From assembly GCA_964538915.1 (NCBI GenBank), contig CAZIFB010000014.1, forward strand, positions 32,056 to 96,055: a DNA stretch of 64,000 nt, in the 5' to 3' direction. A model generated the notes under the pieces. The model was not told the DNA's origin, ran no database searches, and saw only the letters and a program-made list of their open reading frames with translations. Shown piece by piece: positions 1 to 8,470 of this stretch. Numbering within the stretch: position 1 is the first letter of the stretch; each line of letters starts with the position of its first letter. A program made the translations under genes and the position numbers. This stretch comes from JAEUHQ01 sp964538915 (lineage in GTDB: Bacteria > Planctomycetota > UBA1135 > UBA2386).

Positions 1-1503
1 TTGTCGAGCGACGACTCGGTCGCGTGCGGCACGTGCCACCAGCCCGCGTTCGGCGGCGCCGACCCGCGCGCCGCCGCGTCGATCCATCCCGGCGCCGACC
101 GCGTCTTCGGCACGGCCGACGACGTGCGCGGGTCGTTCGGCGTGGTGCGCCAGAAGACGAACGGCGACTTCACGCGCGACGCGCTCTTCGGCCTCGGCCG
201 CCAGGTCACGCCGCGGGTCGCGAACACCGTGCTCGGCGCTGCCTGGCATCAGCGCGTGTTCTGGGACATGCGCGCAACCGGCGAGCTCGTCGACCCCGAG
301 ACCGGCGTCGTTGTCGCGCCGTTCGGCGCGGCACTCGAGACGCAGGCCCTGGCTCCGATCATGAGCGCCGCGGAGATGGGACACGAAGGCCGCACCTGGA
401 CCGAAGTGCGCCAGAAACTCCAGCAGGTCGAGCCGCTCGCACTCGCGTCGGCGCTGCCCGCGGACGTCCAGGCCGCGCTGCAGCAGAGTCCCGGCTACCC
501 GGGACTCTTCGCCGCCGCGTTCGGTGACTCCACGATCACCGCGGTGCGCATCGCGTTCGCGATCGCCGCGTACGAACGCACGCTGCTCCCCGACGACACG
601 CCGTGGGATCGGTTCATGGCCGGGCAGACCAACGCGATGACGCAGGCCGAGAAGGACGGCTGGACGCTCTTCCAGACGTCGGGCCGCTGCATCGCGTGCC
701 ACTGGGCCGGCACGTTCTCCGACGACGAGGGTCACGTGCTCGGCCTGCGCCCGTCCGTCGAAGACCCGGGCGCCGCGCTGGACGCCGGCGTCGTCGGCGA
801 CCCCGGTGCGTTCAAGACGCCGACCCTGCGCAACGCCGGACTGCGGCCGCGCCTCTTCCACAACGGCCAGAGTCCGCCGCTCGGGGACCCCGCACAGCTC
901 ACCGACCCCGCGTCGACGCTGAACGTCTACCTCGAGGGCGGCGGCACGGACCCGCACTTCCTCGACGGTTTCCTGCTCCCGCTGGGACAGCTCGGCGTCA
1001 GTACGAGCGATCTGCTCTCGATGCAGGAGTTCGTACGCACGGCGCTCACCGACCAGCGTGCGGCGCTGCGCCTGCCGCCGTTCGATCATCCCGATCTGCG
1101 CAGCACGGTCGAGCCGCCGCCGCGCGTGTTCGGCCAGGGCCGCGCCGGGTCGGTCGAGCCGTTCTTCGTGGACACCGTGCCGAGCTTCCCCGGCAACACG
1201 AACTGGAAGCTCGGTGTCGCCGCGAGCGATGGGCCGACGCTGGCCTTCGTCGCCATCGGCCTGTCGTCCTTCGAACCACCCGTGCACGTGCTGGGCGTGC
1301 CCTGGAACGTGCAGCCGCTCGTCGGCCAGCTGCTCGTCCTGCAAGGACAACTCTCCGGGCCGGCGGTCGGCACGTGGCGGCTGCCGCTGCCCGACGCGCC
1401 GTGGCTCGCGCAGGTGCCGTTCTACTTCCAGACGATCGCGTTCGACCCGCACGCGCCGTGGGGCCTCGCCGCGAGCAAGGGCACCGAGATCTTCGTGCGT
1501 TGA
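1..1503 (+). CDS. Di-haem cytochrome c peroxidase family protein, 5' truncated by the window edge
   Basis: Exported di-haem peroxidase-like protein (CcpA/MauG superfamily), expected in the periplasm and acting on peroxide or another substrate with c-type haems. Two haem-binding motifs are visible: CGTCH at residues 9-13 and CIACH near 228-232. The segments FWDMRAT and AEMGHEG between them are characteristic of the family. The reading frame is open to base 1, and in the family about 40-60 residues including a signal peptide precede the first haem, so the N-terminus lies outside the window. After the cytochrome part (about residue 365) follows a non-haem tail of roughly 130 residues, ending in PFYFQTIAFDPHAPW and GTEIFVR; this resembles the beta-rich C-terminal module that I associate with secreted planctomycete proteins. 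Substrate unknown. Confidence 0.85.
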   Translation: MSSDDSVACGTCHQPAFGGADPRAAASIHPGADRVFGTADDVRGSFGVVRQKTNGDFTRDALFGLGRQVTPRVANTVLGAAWHQRVFWDMRATGELVDPETGVVVAPFGAALETQALAPIMSAAEMGHEGRTWTEVRQKLQQVEPLALASALPADVQAALQQSPGYPGLFAAAFGDSTITAVRIAFAIAAYERTLLPDDTPWDRFMAGQTNAMTQAEKDGWTLFQTSGRCIACHWAGTFSDDEGHVLGLRPSVEDPGAALDAGVVGDPGAFKTPTLRNAGLRPRLFHNGQSPPLGDPAQLTDPASTLNVYLEGGGTDPHFLDGFLLPLGQLGVSTSDLLSMQEFVRTALTDQRAALRLPPFDHPDLRSTVEPPPRVFGQGRAGSVEPFFVDTVPSFPGNTNWKLGVAASDGPTLAFVAIGLSSFEPPVHVLGVPWNVQPLVGQLLVLQGQLSGPAVGTWRLPLPDAPWLAQVPFYFQTIAFDPHAPWGLAASKGTEIFVR

Positions 1504-1510
1504 CGCGGGA

Positions 1511-2783
1511 TCACAGGCGCTTGATCCGCACGTCGCGGAACGCGACGGGATCGTCGTGCCCGCAGAAGCCGAACGCACCGTCCTTGCGGTCCTTGCCGAC
1601 GTGGCGCTCGCCGAGGTTGCTCGCAAGGCCGGCGATGTCGGCGTCGACGATCGGTGTGCCGTTCAGTTCGACGACGACGCGCGAACCGCGCACCGTGACC
1701 TGCTCGACGTTCCATTCGCCCTGCGGTCGCAGGTAGCCGCGCGCAGCGGGCACGACACCGTACACCGAGCCGTGGTACTGCCAGGGCTTCGCACTCGCGT
1801 ACTGCGGAGCACTGTCGTCGAGCACCTGCACCTCGAAACCCGCGTACGCCGGATCCCCTTCGCCCGGATAGCGGATCGCGAGACCGTTGTTGCCGGCGGG
1901 CGGCAACCGGAACGCGAGCCGCACCGCGAAGTCGGAGTAGGTCTCCTTCGTGAAGAGCACGCCGCCGCGGCCCTTCCGGCAACGGATCTCGCCGTCGACG
2001 ACCTCGTAGCTCGAGAGGTCGCCGCGCCACCCGTCGAACGTCCTGCCGTCGAAGATCGGCGCGAAGCCCGTGCCCTCGCGAGCGAGCAGGCGCTCGTTGG
2101 CGTCCGCCGCGCCGATCGCGCGCACCGACAGATTGCGGAAACGGATCTCGCCACCGTGGGTCTGCAGCTGCAGCGGTCCGGTTCGAGGCAGCGGCCGGGC
2201 ACGGTCCCAGTAGTTCTCCATCACGACCCCGTCGGTCACGAGCACGTCGTTCAGCGTCGCGCGCGCCGATGCTGGTGATCACGAGGCGGTTCCATTCGCC
2301 GAACGGCCTGTCGACGCAACGCAGCGGGAAGCGCTCGTGCTTCTCGTTGTTCCAGAGGCCGCCGCTGCCCTTGTCCGCGCCGAGGTTCCATTTGCCGCCG
2401 GCTTCCGTGCAGTCCCAGATCTGCACCTGCGGACAACCGCGCAGATAGACGCCGGAGTCGGCCTTGGCCACCGTGCGGTACTCCAGCGAGAACTCCGCGT
2501 CCCCGTACTCCGCGTCGGTTGTCAGGTAGGCACCGTCCCCGTCGTTGACGAGTTCCCCGTTCTCGACGCGCCAGTGGGCGGCAACCGACGCGTCGTCCTC
2601 GGCACGCAGCCTCTCGCGCGCGGCAGCGGGCATCGCCGCCAGGTCGTACGGGCTCGTGTGGCGCTGGCCGTGCCAGCCCGCGAGGTCGGCGCCGTTCCAC
2701 AGAGCCACGGCGGTGCCCTGCTGGGCCCCGGCCGCGGCGAGCAAGACGACGAACGTGCAGGGTGCCGCGATGCGTGTGTTCAT
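1511..2783 (-). pseudogene. Tandem DUF1080 (3-keto-disaccharide hydrolase-like) secreted protein, frameshifted
   Basis: Two DUF1080/LamG-like domains in tandem, each about 180-200 residues. The start is ATG at 2783 (MNTRIAAPC), followed by a signal peptide ending near AGAQQG. The first domain begins TAVALWNGADLAGW, the second GFAPIFDGRTFDGWRG. The frame is broken near 2258-2267: the upstream frame reads NRLVITSIGAR, and the continuation (ATLNDVLVTDGVVMENYWD) lies in a frame shifted by one base, within an alternating GC run. The total span is one base more than a multiple of three, so a single indel would restore about 424 codons. Both halves are well conserved in sequence style, so this may be a sequencing or assembly error rather than a dead gene. 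DUF1080 proteins act on or bind sugars; substrate not predictable. The ATG overlaps the stop of the globin gene (ATGA), so both are probably one operon. Confidence 0.8.
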
Positions 2784-3175
2784 GCCCGGTTGATCAGGAA
2801 CGTCGCGATGTCGCCGAGGAACGTCGCGAGGTAGGCGCGATGTTCGGCCGACACCTTCTTCATCGCGACCTGTTCGTCCACGGAGCGCATCATCAGCTCC
2901 ATCCAGCGATCGCGCGCCGCCTGGTCCACCACGAACGGTGCGTGCCGCATGCGCAGCCGCGGATGTCCGCGGTCGCGCAGGTAGTCGGGCGGTCCGCCGA
3001 AACGGTAGACCAGGAACGACCGAAGACGCTGCTCGGCGCCGGCGAAGTCCTGCTTCGGATACATCGGTCCGAGGATCGGGTCTTCGGGCACCTGCCGGTA
3101 GAAGCCGGCGACGATCGCGACCAGAGTCTCTTCGCCGAGCAGACGGTGGATCGGCAGCTCTTCGTTCTCGGGCAC
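2780..3175 (-). CDS. Truncated haemoglobin, group II (GlbO-like)
   Basis: A 131-residue 2/2 haemoglobin. The B-helix pair Phe25-Tyr26, the segment RGHPRLRMRHAPF with the proximal His78, and the following RDRWMELM with the group-II Trp are all visible, so haem binding is expected to be intact. Group II truncated globins bind O2 and take part in oxygen or NO chemistry in the cytoplasm; the physiological role here is unknown. I chose the GTG at 3175 because no ATG precedes the conserved start (PENEELPIHRLLGEETL) and the length then matches the family. It is divergent from ruvB with 51 bases between, and its stop overlaps the start of the DUF1080 gene by 4 bases. Confidence 0.85.
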   Translation of the reverse strand: MPENEELPIHRLLGEETLVAIVAGFYRQVPEDPILGPMYPKQDFAGAEQRLRSFLVYRFGGPPDYLRDRGHPRLRMRHAPFVVDQAARDRWMELMMRSVDEQVAMKKVSAEHRAYLATFLGDIATFLINRA

Positions 3176-3210
3176 CGCGACAGCGTGGTGGATCGCGCCG
3201 CGAAGGCAAG

Positions 3211-3216
3211 TACCAT
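3211..3216 (+). promoter_or_regulatory. Putative -10 element of ruvB, near-leaderless
   Basis: TACCAT fits TAnnnT. Its last base is 11 bases before the ruvB ATG, so the predicted transcript would begin about 4 bases before the start codon, and there is no Shine-Dalgarno sequence. Same arrangement as at several other genes here. Inference only. Confidence 0.4.
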
Positions 3217-3226
3217 CCCGCCCCCG

Positions 3227-4237
3227 ATGGTCTTCCACGAGCAACCGGATCCAACGGATCGCGAGTTCGACCGCAGCCTGCGGCCGGCGTCGTTCCAGGA
3301 GTTCGTCGGGCAGGAGCAGATCCGCGACAACCTCGCGATCGCGATCCGCGCCGCGCGCGAACGCGGCGAGCCGCTCGACCACGTGCTCCTGTGCGGACCG
3401 CCCGGCCTCGGCAAGACGACCCTCGCGCACCTGATCGCGCAGGGCATGGGAACGGACGTCGTCGTCACATCGGGCCCGGCGCTCGGCGCGCCGAAGGACC
3501 TCGCGGGCACGTTGACGCGACTGCGCCGCGACCAGGTGCTGTTCATCGACGAGATCCACCGGTTGCCGAAGGCGCTCGAGGAGTACCTGTACTCCGCGAT
3601 GGAGGACCACGCGATCGACGTCGTGCTCGATCCCGGGCCCGGGGGACGCAGCGTGCGCCTCGGCGTGCAGCCGTTCACGCTGGTCGGCGCGACGACGCGC
3701 GAGGGCCTGCTGACCGCGCCGTTCCGCTCGCGCTTCGGCATCGTCGAACGCCTCGAGCCGTACCCCACCACCGACCTCGAACGCATCCTGATCCGCGCGG
3801 GGCAACGTCTCGCGGTCACGCTCGAGCCCGACGCGGCGACCCTGTGCGCCGAGCGCAGCCGCGGCACACCGCGCATGAGCCTGCGCATCCTGCGCCGCGT
3901 GCGCGACCTCGCGCAGGTGAAGCAGCGGGCGACGATCGACGCCGCGACCGCGCGCGAGGGCCTCGACCGTCTGCGCATCGATCACCTCGGACTCGAAGAG
4001 GTCGACCGCAAGCTGCTGCGTGCGCTGATCCAGCGCGGCGACGCCGTCGGCCTGAAGACACTCGCTGCGATGATCGACGAAGCCGAGGACACGCTCGAAG
4101 ACGTCCTCGAGCCGCACCTCCTCCGCTGCGGACTCATCGCGCGCACGCCGCGAGGCCGCGTCGCCACCGCCGCCGCCTACACGCACCTCGGTCTCACGGA
4201 GCCCCGGCCACGGACCGGCGAGCTGCCGTTCGCGTGA
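3227..4237 (+). CDS. ruvB: Holliday junction branch-migration ATPase RuvB
   Basis: AAA+ motor of the RuvAB complex that drives branch migration of Holliday junctions during recombinational repair. The protein has 336 residues, the normal length. Visible features: N-terminal DRSLRPASFQEFVGQE, Walker A GPPGLGKT at 57-64, Walker B LFIDEIH at 105-111, sensor segment GATTREG near 157, and the winged-helix C-terminus (TPRGRVATAAAYTHLG). ruvA and ruvC are not in the window, so the genes are dispersed here. The stop overlaps the GTG of tgt by 4 bases, a common ruvB-tgt neighbourhood in bacteria. A TACCAT element directly upstream suggests a near-leaderless mRNA. Confidence 0.97.
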   Translation: MVFHEQPDPTDREFDRSLRPASFQEFVGQEQIRDNLAIAIRAARERGEPLDHVLLCGPPGLGKTTLAHLIAQGMGTDVVVTSGPALGAPKDLAGTLTRLRRDQVLFIDEIHRLPKALEEYLYSAMEDHAIDVVLDPGPGGRSVRLGVQPFTLVGATTREGLLTAPFRSRFGIVERLEPYPTTDLERILIRAGQRLAVTLEPDAATLCAERSRGTPRMSLRILRRVRDLAQVKQRATIDAATAREGLDRLRIDHLGLEEVDRKLLRALIQRGDAVGLKTLAAMIDEAEDTLEDVLEPHLLRCGLIARTPRGRVATAAAYTHLGLTEPRPRTGELPFA

Positions 4238-5316
4238 CTGCGTTCCGCTTCGAACTGCTCGGGACGAACGGTGCGCTGCGGCGCGGCCGGTTCCACACGC
4301 CTCACGGCACGTTCGAGACGCCCTGTTTCGCGCCGGTCGGCACCTACGCGACGCTGAAGGGCCTGACGCCCGAACAGGTGAAGGCCACCGGCGCCGAGCT
4401 GATCCTCGCGAACAGCTACCACCTGCACGTGCGACCCGGCGCCGAACGCATCGAGCGGCTCGGCGGACTGCACCGCTTCATGGGCTGGGACGGCCCGATC
4501 CTCACCGACAGCGGCGGCTATCAGGTCTTCTCGCTCGGCGGCAAGGTCAGGGTCGACGACGACGGCGTGACCTTCCAGTCGGTGATCGACGGCAGCACGC
4601 ATCGCTGCACGCCCGAATCGGTGCTCACGTTCCAGAAGCAGCTCGGCCCCGACATCGCGATGGTGCTCGACCACTGCCCGCCCGGCGACGCCGACCTGCC
4701 GACACAGCGCGCGGCGCACGAACGCACGCTGCGGTGGGCCCGCACGGCGCGCGACGTGCACGACCGCTGGGGCGGCAGTGCGCGCGGCCAGGCGGTGTTC
4801 GGCATCTGCCAGGGCGGGATCGATCCGGACCTGCGCGCCGCGAGTGCCGGCGCGATGGCCGCGATGGACTTCGACGGCTACGCGATCGGCGGCCTCAGCG
4901 TCGGTGAGACGAAACAGCAGATGGCCGTCGCACTCGACGCGTGCGTGCAGCACCTGCCTGCCACGAAGATCCGCTACATGATGGGCATCGGCCAGCCCGA
5001 GGACCTGCTCGCCGCGACGGCGGCGGGCGTCGACATGTTCGACTGCGTGATCCCGACGCGGCACGGTCGCAACCACACTGCCTTCGGCCCGGACGGCATG
5101 TCGCTCAAACTGCGCAACGCGCAGTACGCCGACGACCCGGCCCCGCTGGTCGAGGGCTGCCGCTGCTACACCTGCGGCAAGTTTTCACGCGCCTACCTGC
5201 GGCATCTTGCCGTCGCCGACGAGATGCTCGCGGGGATCCTGCTGTCGATCCACAACATCCACTTCCTCCAGGACCTGATGCGCGGCATCCGCGCCCGGGC
5301 CGAAGGTGCCGCATGA
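4234..5316 (+). CDS. tgt: tRNA-guanine(34) transglycosylase
   Basis: Exchanges guanine-34 of GU(N)-anticodon tRNAs for preQ1 in queuosine synthesis. With the GTG start overlapping the ruvB stop (GTGA) the protein has 360 residues, the usual size. The catalytic general-base motif LTDSGGYQVF (Asp92) and the nucleophile motif MFDCVIPTR (Asp270) are present, as are the zinc ligands Cys309, Cys311, Cys314 (CRCYTC) and His340. It sits between ruvB and a secreted nuclease-like gene, with 4-base overlaps at both ends, so the three are probably translated from one message. No queuosine synthesis gene (queA, queC-G) is visible nearby. Confidence 0.97.
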   Translation: MTAFRFELLGTNGALRRGRFHTPHGTFETPCFAPVGTYATLKGLTPEQVKATGAELILANSYHLHVRPGAERIERLGGLHRFMGWDGPILTDSGGYQVFSLGGKVRVDDDGVTFQSVIDGSTHRCTPESVLTFQKQLGPDIAMVLDHCPPGDADLPTQRAAHERTLRWARTARDVHDRWGGSARGQAVFGICQGGIDPDLRAASAGAMAAMDFDGYAIGGLSVGETKQQMAVALDACVQHLPATKIRYMMGIGQPEDLLAATAAGVDMFDCVIPTRHGRNHTAFGPDGMSLKLRNAQYADDPAPLVEGCRCYTCGKFSRAYLRHLAVADEMLAGILLSIHNIHFLQDLMRGIRARAEGAA

Positions 5317-6500
5317 AGTTCGCGCTGTCTGCTTCGCTCGCGTTCGTGCTGTCGCTTCCCGCACAGACCCCGACCGACGCGCTCACGATCCGCATCGGGA
5401 CGTGGAACCTCGAATTCCTCGGTGCCGACGGCAACTTCCGGAGCAACCTCCCGCCGCGCAACGACCAGGACTTCGCGAAGATCGGCCGGAAGGTGAAGGA
5501 CCTCGGCGTCGCCGTGCTCGCGGTGCAGGAGATCTGCGGCCCCGAGCCCCTGCGCAAGGTCGCAGCCGGCGCCGGCGAGAGCTGGCGATTCGTGCTCGGC
5601 ACGAGCGGCGCGTGGGACGACGGCAAGACGTCGCAGCAGATCGGGTTCCTCTACGACTCCGCGGTCGTCGACCTCCTGTTCGCCGAAGAGCTGCTGCAGC
5701 TGCCTCGGGAGAAGGACGGCGTGCCGATCTTCCATCGCGTGCCGGTGACCGCCGCGTTCAAGGTGAAGGCGACGGGCTTCGACTTCCGCGCGACGACGGT
5801 GCACCTGAAGGCCGGCCAGAAGGCGCCCGACGAACAGAAGCGGCGCCTGGAGGCGACCGAGCTGCGCGGCTGGTTCGAACAGCTGCAGAACGCGAACGGC
5901 GAGGACGCCGACCGGGTGCTGCTCGGCGACTTCAACAGCACGTACGGCGCGGAACCGGAGACGATCCTCGAGAAGGACCGCCTCCTCGCGTACCTGCGCA
6001 CGAAGGCGCCGACACCGACGATCATGCACTTCACGGAGCCGATCGATCAGATCGTGGTCGGCCCCGGCTTCGGCGAAGTGCGCGCCGATTCGTTCACCGT
6101 GCACGGCGACTACGGCGAACTGAGCAAGGACGCGTGGCGCAAGATCTACAGCGACCACTACCCGGTGACGATCGACGTGGTCGCCGCGTTCGACGAGGAT
6201 CCCGACGCGACGTTCGCGCACGGCGGCGACGACCGCTCGTTGCCGCCGAAGAACCGCCCGCAGGTCGCGTTCCCCGGTGCGAAGACAGCGGTCAACGCAG
6301 CCGCTCCGGCGAAGGGCACGTGGCCTCCCGCGGTGGGCACGGAGGTCGTCGTGCACTCCTCCGAGGGCGGCAGCCTGCAGACCGCGGGCAAGCTGGCCCG
6401 CGCGCTTCCCGAAGGTCCCGGCGGCTGGGTCGTCGTCGAACAGCCGAACGGGCTGCGCGCGATCCCCTGGGCCGCGATCGCCTGGATCAGCGTCCCGTAG
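5313..6500 (+). CDS. Secreted endonuclease/exonuclease/phosphatase family protein
   Basis: A 395-residue protein with a signal peptide (MKFALSASLAFVLSLPAQT) and an EEP (DNase I-like) fold. Metal and catalytic motifs of the fold can be followed: GTWNLEFLG near 29-37, AVQEI near 72-76, LLGDFNS near 206, EPIDQIVVG near 245 and SDHYPV near 279. Members cleave nucleic acids or phosphodiesters; the substrate is not predictable. About 100 residues after the catalytic core (from DEDPDATFAHGG) form a less conserved tail containing a short domain with PAVGTEVVVHSSEGG. ATG overlaps the tgt stop by 4 bases. The 3' end overlaps a convergent small gene by 14 bases. Confidence 0.85.
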   Translation: MKFALSASLAFVLSLPAQTPTDALTIRIGTWNLEFLGADGNFRSNLPPRNDQDFAKIGRKVKDLGVAVLAVQEICGPEPLRKVAAGAGESWRFVLGTSGAWDDGKTSQQIGFLYDSAVVDLLFAEELLQLPREKDGVPIFHRVPVTAAFKVKATGFDFRATTVHLKAGQKAPDEQKRRLEATELRGWFEQLQNANGEDADRVLLGDFNSTYGAEPETILEKDRLLAYLRTKAPTPTIMHFTEPIDQIVVGPGFGEVRADSFTVHGDYGELSKDAWRKIYSDHYPVTIDVVAAFDEDPDATFAHGGDDRSLPPKNRPQVAFPGAKTAVNAAAPAKGTWPPAVGTEVVVHSSEGGSLQTAGKLARALPEGPGGWVVVEQPNGLRAIPWAAIAWISVP

Positions 6501-6810
6501 CGGACGCGCGCACGAGGCGGCCCCACATCGGCGTCCGTCGCACCGCGCCGCGACTCGAAGCATCGACCGGCGTCGCGGTGTTCGCGCCGGTCTCCGCTGG
6601 CCGCCGTGCGAAGTGGTGCACACTCCACGCGCGGCCACTGCGCAGCCGGCGAAGAGGCTCGGCGCGTGCGACGCCCTTCGCAACCGCATCGACCGCGTGA
6701 CTCGCCGCGGGAGTGGCCGGCATGCGGGTTTCGCGCCGGAACGTTCGGCCGGACTGGGCCGACAGCGACACGGTCAGGGTGAGCAGCACGATCAGGAACC
6801 AGGGACGCAT
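6487..6810 (-). CDS. Small hypothetical secreted protein
   Basis: 107 residues beginning with a convincing signal peptide (MRPWFLIVLLTLTVSLSAQSG). The rest is rich in Arg and Ala with no family I recognise. An AGAGG ribosome-binding site lies about 5 bases before the ATG, and a TAnnnT element (TACCCT, bases 6843-6838 on the minus strand) is a plausible -10 with a roughly 20-base leader; both support a real gene. The composition of the mature part is close to that of non-coding frames in this genome, so the C-terminal portion could be spurious. It lies downstream of the OprB porin gene and overlaps the convergent nuclease gene by 14 bases. Confidence 0.55.
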   Translation of the reverse strand: MRPWFLIVLLTLTVSLSAQSGRTFRRETRMPATPAASHAVDAVAKGVARAEPLRRLRSGRAWSVHHFARRPAETGANTATPVDASSRGAVRRTPMWGRLVRASATGR

Positions 6811-6865
6811 CGGACCTCTCGGGAACGGGGACGGAGCAGGGTACCACATACGGAGCGGCGCGCGT

Positions 6866-8158
6866 TCAGAGCACGATCTCGACGCGCAGCGTCGCCACGA
6901 GCGCGTCGTCGAGCGACGGATCGCCCCCCGGGTTCACGATGTACTGCAGGTCCGGCTTCACGCTGATCGCGGGCGTCAGCTGCACCTTGTAGAGCAGTTC
7001 GATCGCGGTCTCGTCGCCGACGAAACCGGCGCCGTCGTCGCCGCTCAGGACGGCGTGCGTGACGAGCAGCCCGACCACGTCGAAGTCCCGGTGCGGCAGC
7101 GCCCCGGTCCACGTGATGCCGAACTCGGCGTGTTGCGCGACGTCCGCGACGTCGCCGTCCCCGAGCCCGACGTAGACCATCGCGCCGACGCCTTGCCGAT
7201 CCTCCGCGTCGTCGGGGTTCTCGCGCCACAACCGCTGGTCGAGCACCGCGTAGCCGCCGACGACGCCACGTTCGCTGCCGCCGTCGAAACGATCGAACCG
7301 CGCCGAGTGGTACCAAGCACCCACGGCCAGACGGCCCGAGCCCCATGTCCCGCCGCCGGTCCAGCCGCGACCGATCTCGACCACACTGATGCAGTCGTCA
7401 CCGTGCTCCGCGTCGAAGAAGCCCGACAGCCCGTGCCGGCCGGTGCGCACGCCGTACGCACCGGCGCCGTCGAAGACGCCCGCCCCGACGTGCCAGAGTT
7501 CGTCGGGCTGCCACGCGACCACGACAGCGGTCGCCGGATCGGGGTAGGTCGGGTACCCGACGATCGTCGGCGTGATCGCGGCCGAGCTGTTCACGAACTC
7601 GCCGCCTTCCTCGGTGAACGCGAACTCGCTGTTCCAGTCGATCTTGCCGAACTTCAGGCGCAACGAATCGCAGAGCCACGTTTCGATCCATGCCTCCGCG
7701 ACTTCGTCGGTGTCCGGCGCCTGCAGGTTCGTGAAGGCCTGTGCGTCCCCGACGTCGTCGCTCGGATCGCGACCCTGCACCGAGTACACGTCGAACCACA
7801 CGAGCGTGCGCGGGAGCCCGAGGATGCGTTCGAGGTCGAACGCGACGTTGACGTCGAGCAGCGCGTCGAGGCTGTCGCGGTTCCTGGCACCGCCGTGCCA
7901 CGCCGCGCACCAGTCCCACGTCACACCGGCGCCGACCTCGACTCCTGCCGCTTCGAGTTCGCTGCGCCAGCCGCCCCAGTCGCCGGTGAGCCGCGACCAC
8001 TGCACGAACGGCATCCCGCCGATCCACTCGCGCTCCGCGGCCACGGTCCCGCTCTCGCCGGCTTCCGTTCCCTCCTGCGCCGACAACACACCACTCGCGA
8101 CGCTGCAGAGCGCGAACGCGAGCATCGACCGCTTCCCGTTTCCGGCGACGTGCATCAT
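6866..8158 (-). CDS. Carbohydrate-selective porin, OprB family
   Basis: A 430-residue outer-membrane beta-barrel predicted to let sugars across the outer membrane. A signal peptide is followed by a WSRLTGDWGGWRSELEAAGVE segment typical of the OprB N-terminus. KFGKIDWNSEF in the middle and the closing YKVQLTPAISVKPDLQYIVNPGG with a short final beta strand (LRVEIVL) are hallmark positions of the family. I kept the first ATG (MMHVAGNGKRS); an internal start closer to the hydrophobic core is possible. It is evidence for a classical outer membrane. Neighbours (a secreted small protein downstream, a zinc-ribbon membrane protein and a DUF2961 protein upstream) give no substrate hint beyond a carbohydrate theme. 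Confidence 0.88.
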   Translation of the reverse strand: MMHVAGNGKRSMLAFALCSVASGVLSAQEGTEAGESGTVAAEREWIGGMPFVQWSRLTGDWGGWRSELEAAGVEVGAGVTWDWCAAWHGGARNRDSLDALLDVNVAFDLERILGLPRTLVWFDVYSVQGRDPSDDVGDAQAFTNLQAPDTDEVAEAWIETWLCDSLRLKFGKIDWNSEFAFTEEGGEFVNSSAAITPTIVGYPTYPDPATAVVVAWQPDELWHVGAGVFDGAGAYGVRTGRHGLSGFFDAEHGDDCISVVEIGRGWTGGGTWGSGRLAVGAWYHSARFDRFDGGSERGVVGGYAVLDQRLWRENPDDAEDRQGVGAMVYVGLGDGDVADVAQHAEFGITWTGALPHRDFDVVGLLVTHAVLSGDDGAGFVGDETAIELLYKVQLTPAISVKPDLQYIVNPGGDPSLDDALVATLRVEIVL

Positions 8159-8200
8159 GGCCGCTGGCTTCGTCGCGCCACGGCCTCGCTCTTGAGCGCG

Positions 8201-8470
8201 TCAGCGCAGCACACTCAGCAGGAAGAGCGCGATCGCGACGAACACCGCCACGACCGCGACCCACCACCGGCGTCGTGGTGCGCTGGCAGGGCCGTTTGCG
8301 CCCCAGCCATCAGGGATGTCCACACTGGCGTACTCGATTTCCCCAGGGTCCTGCCAACCGGTGTTCGCGTCGCTACCGCATTCGCGACACGCCTTGCTGC
8401 CGACAGCGACATCCGCGCCGCAGTTGGGGCACTCGAAGATCTCCCGCCGCGCCCGCTTCTTCGCGCTCAT
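8201..8470 (-). CDS. Zinc-ribbon single-pass membrane protein
   Basis: 89 residues: an N-terminal double-Cys zinc ribbon (CPNCGADV at 14-21 and CRECGSDA at 28-35), a polar linker, and one C-terminal transmembrane helix (WWVAVVAVFVAIALFLLSVLR). The ribbon is predicted to face the cytoplasm. Proteins of this layout are common and mostly uncharacterised. The ATG overlaps the stop of the DUF2961 gene by 4 bases (ATGA), so it is translationally coupled to it; a shared function is not evident. Confidence 0.75.
   Translation of the reverse strand: MSAKKRARREIFECPNCGADVAVGSKACRECGSDANTGWQDPGEIEYASVDIPDGWGANGPASAPRRRWWVAVVAVFVAIALFLLSVLR

Noticed and set aside
1422..3254. A 610-codon minus-strand open frame across the DUF1080 and globin region
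   Set aside because: Only its middle part (from 2783 downward to about 2265) is coding; the rest is an opposite-frame shadow of the globin and of the second DUF1080 domain.
2938..4233. Long open frame in front of tgt, in a different frame from ruvB
   Set aside because: It is the third-position GC shadow of ruvB; tgt itself begins at the GTG at 4234.
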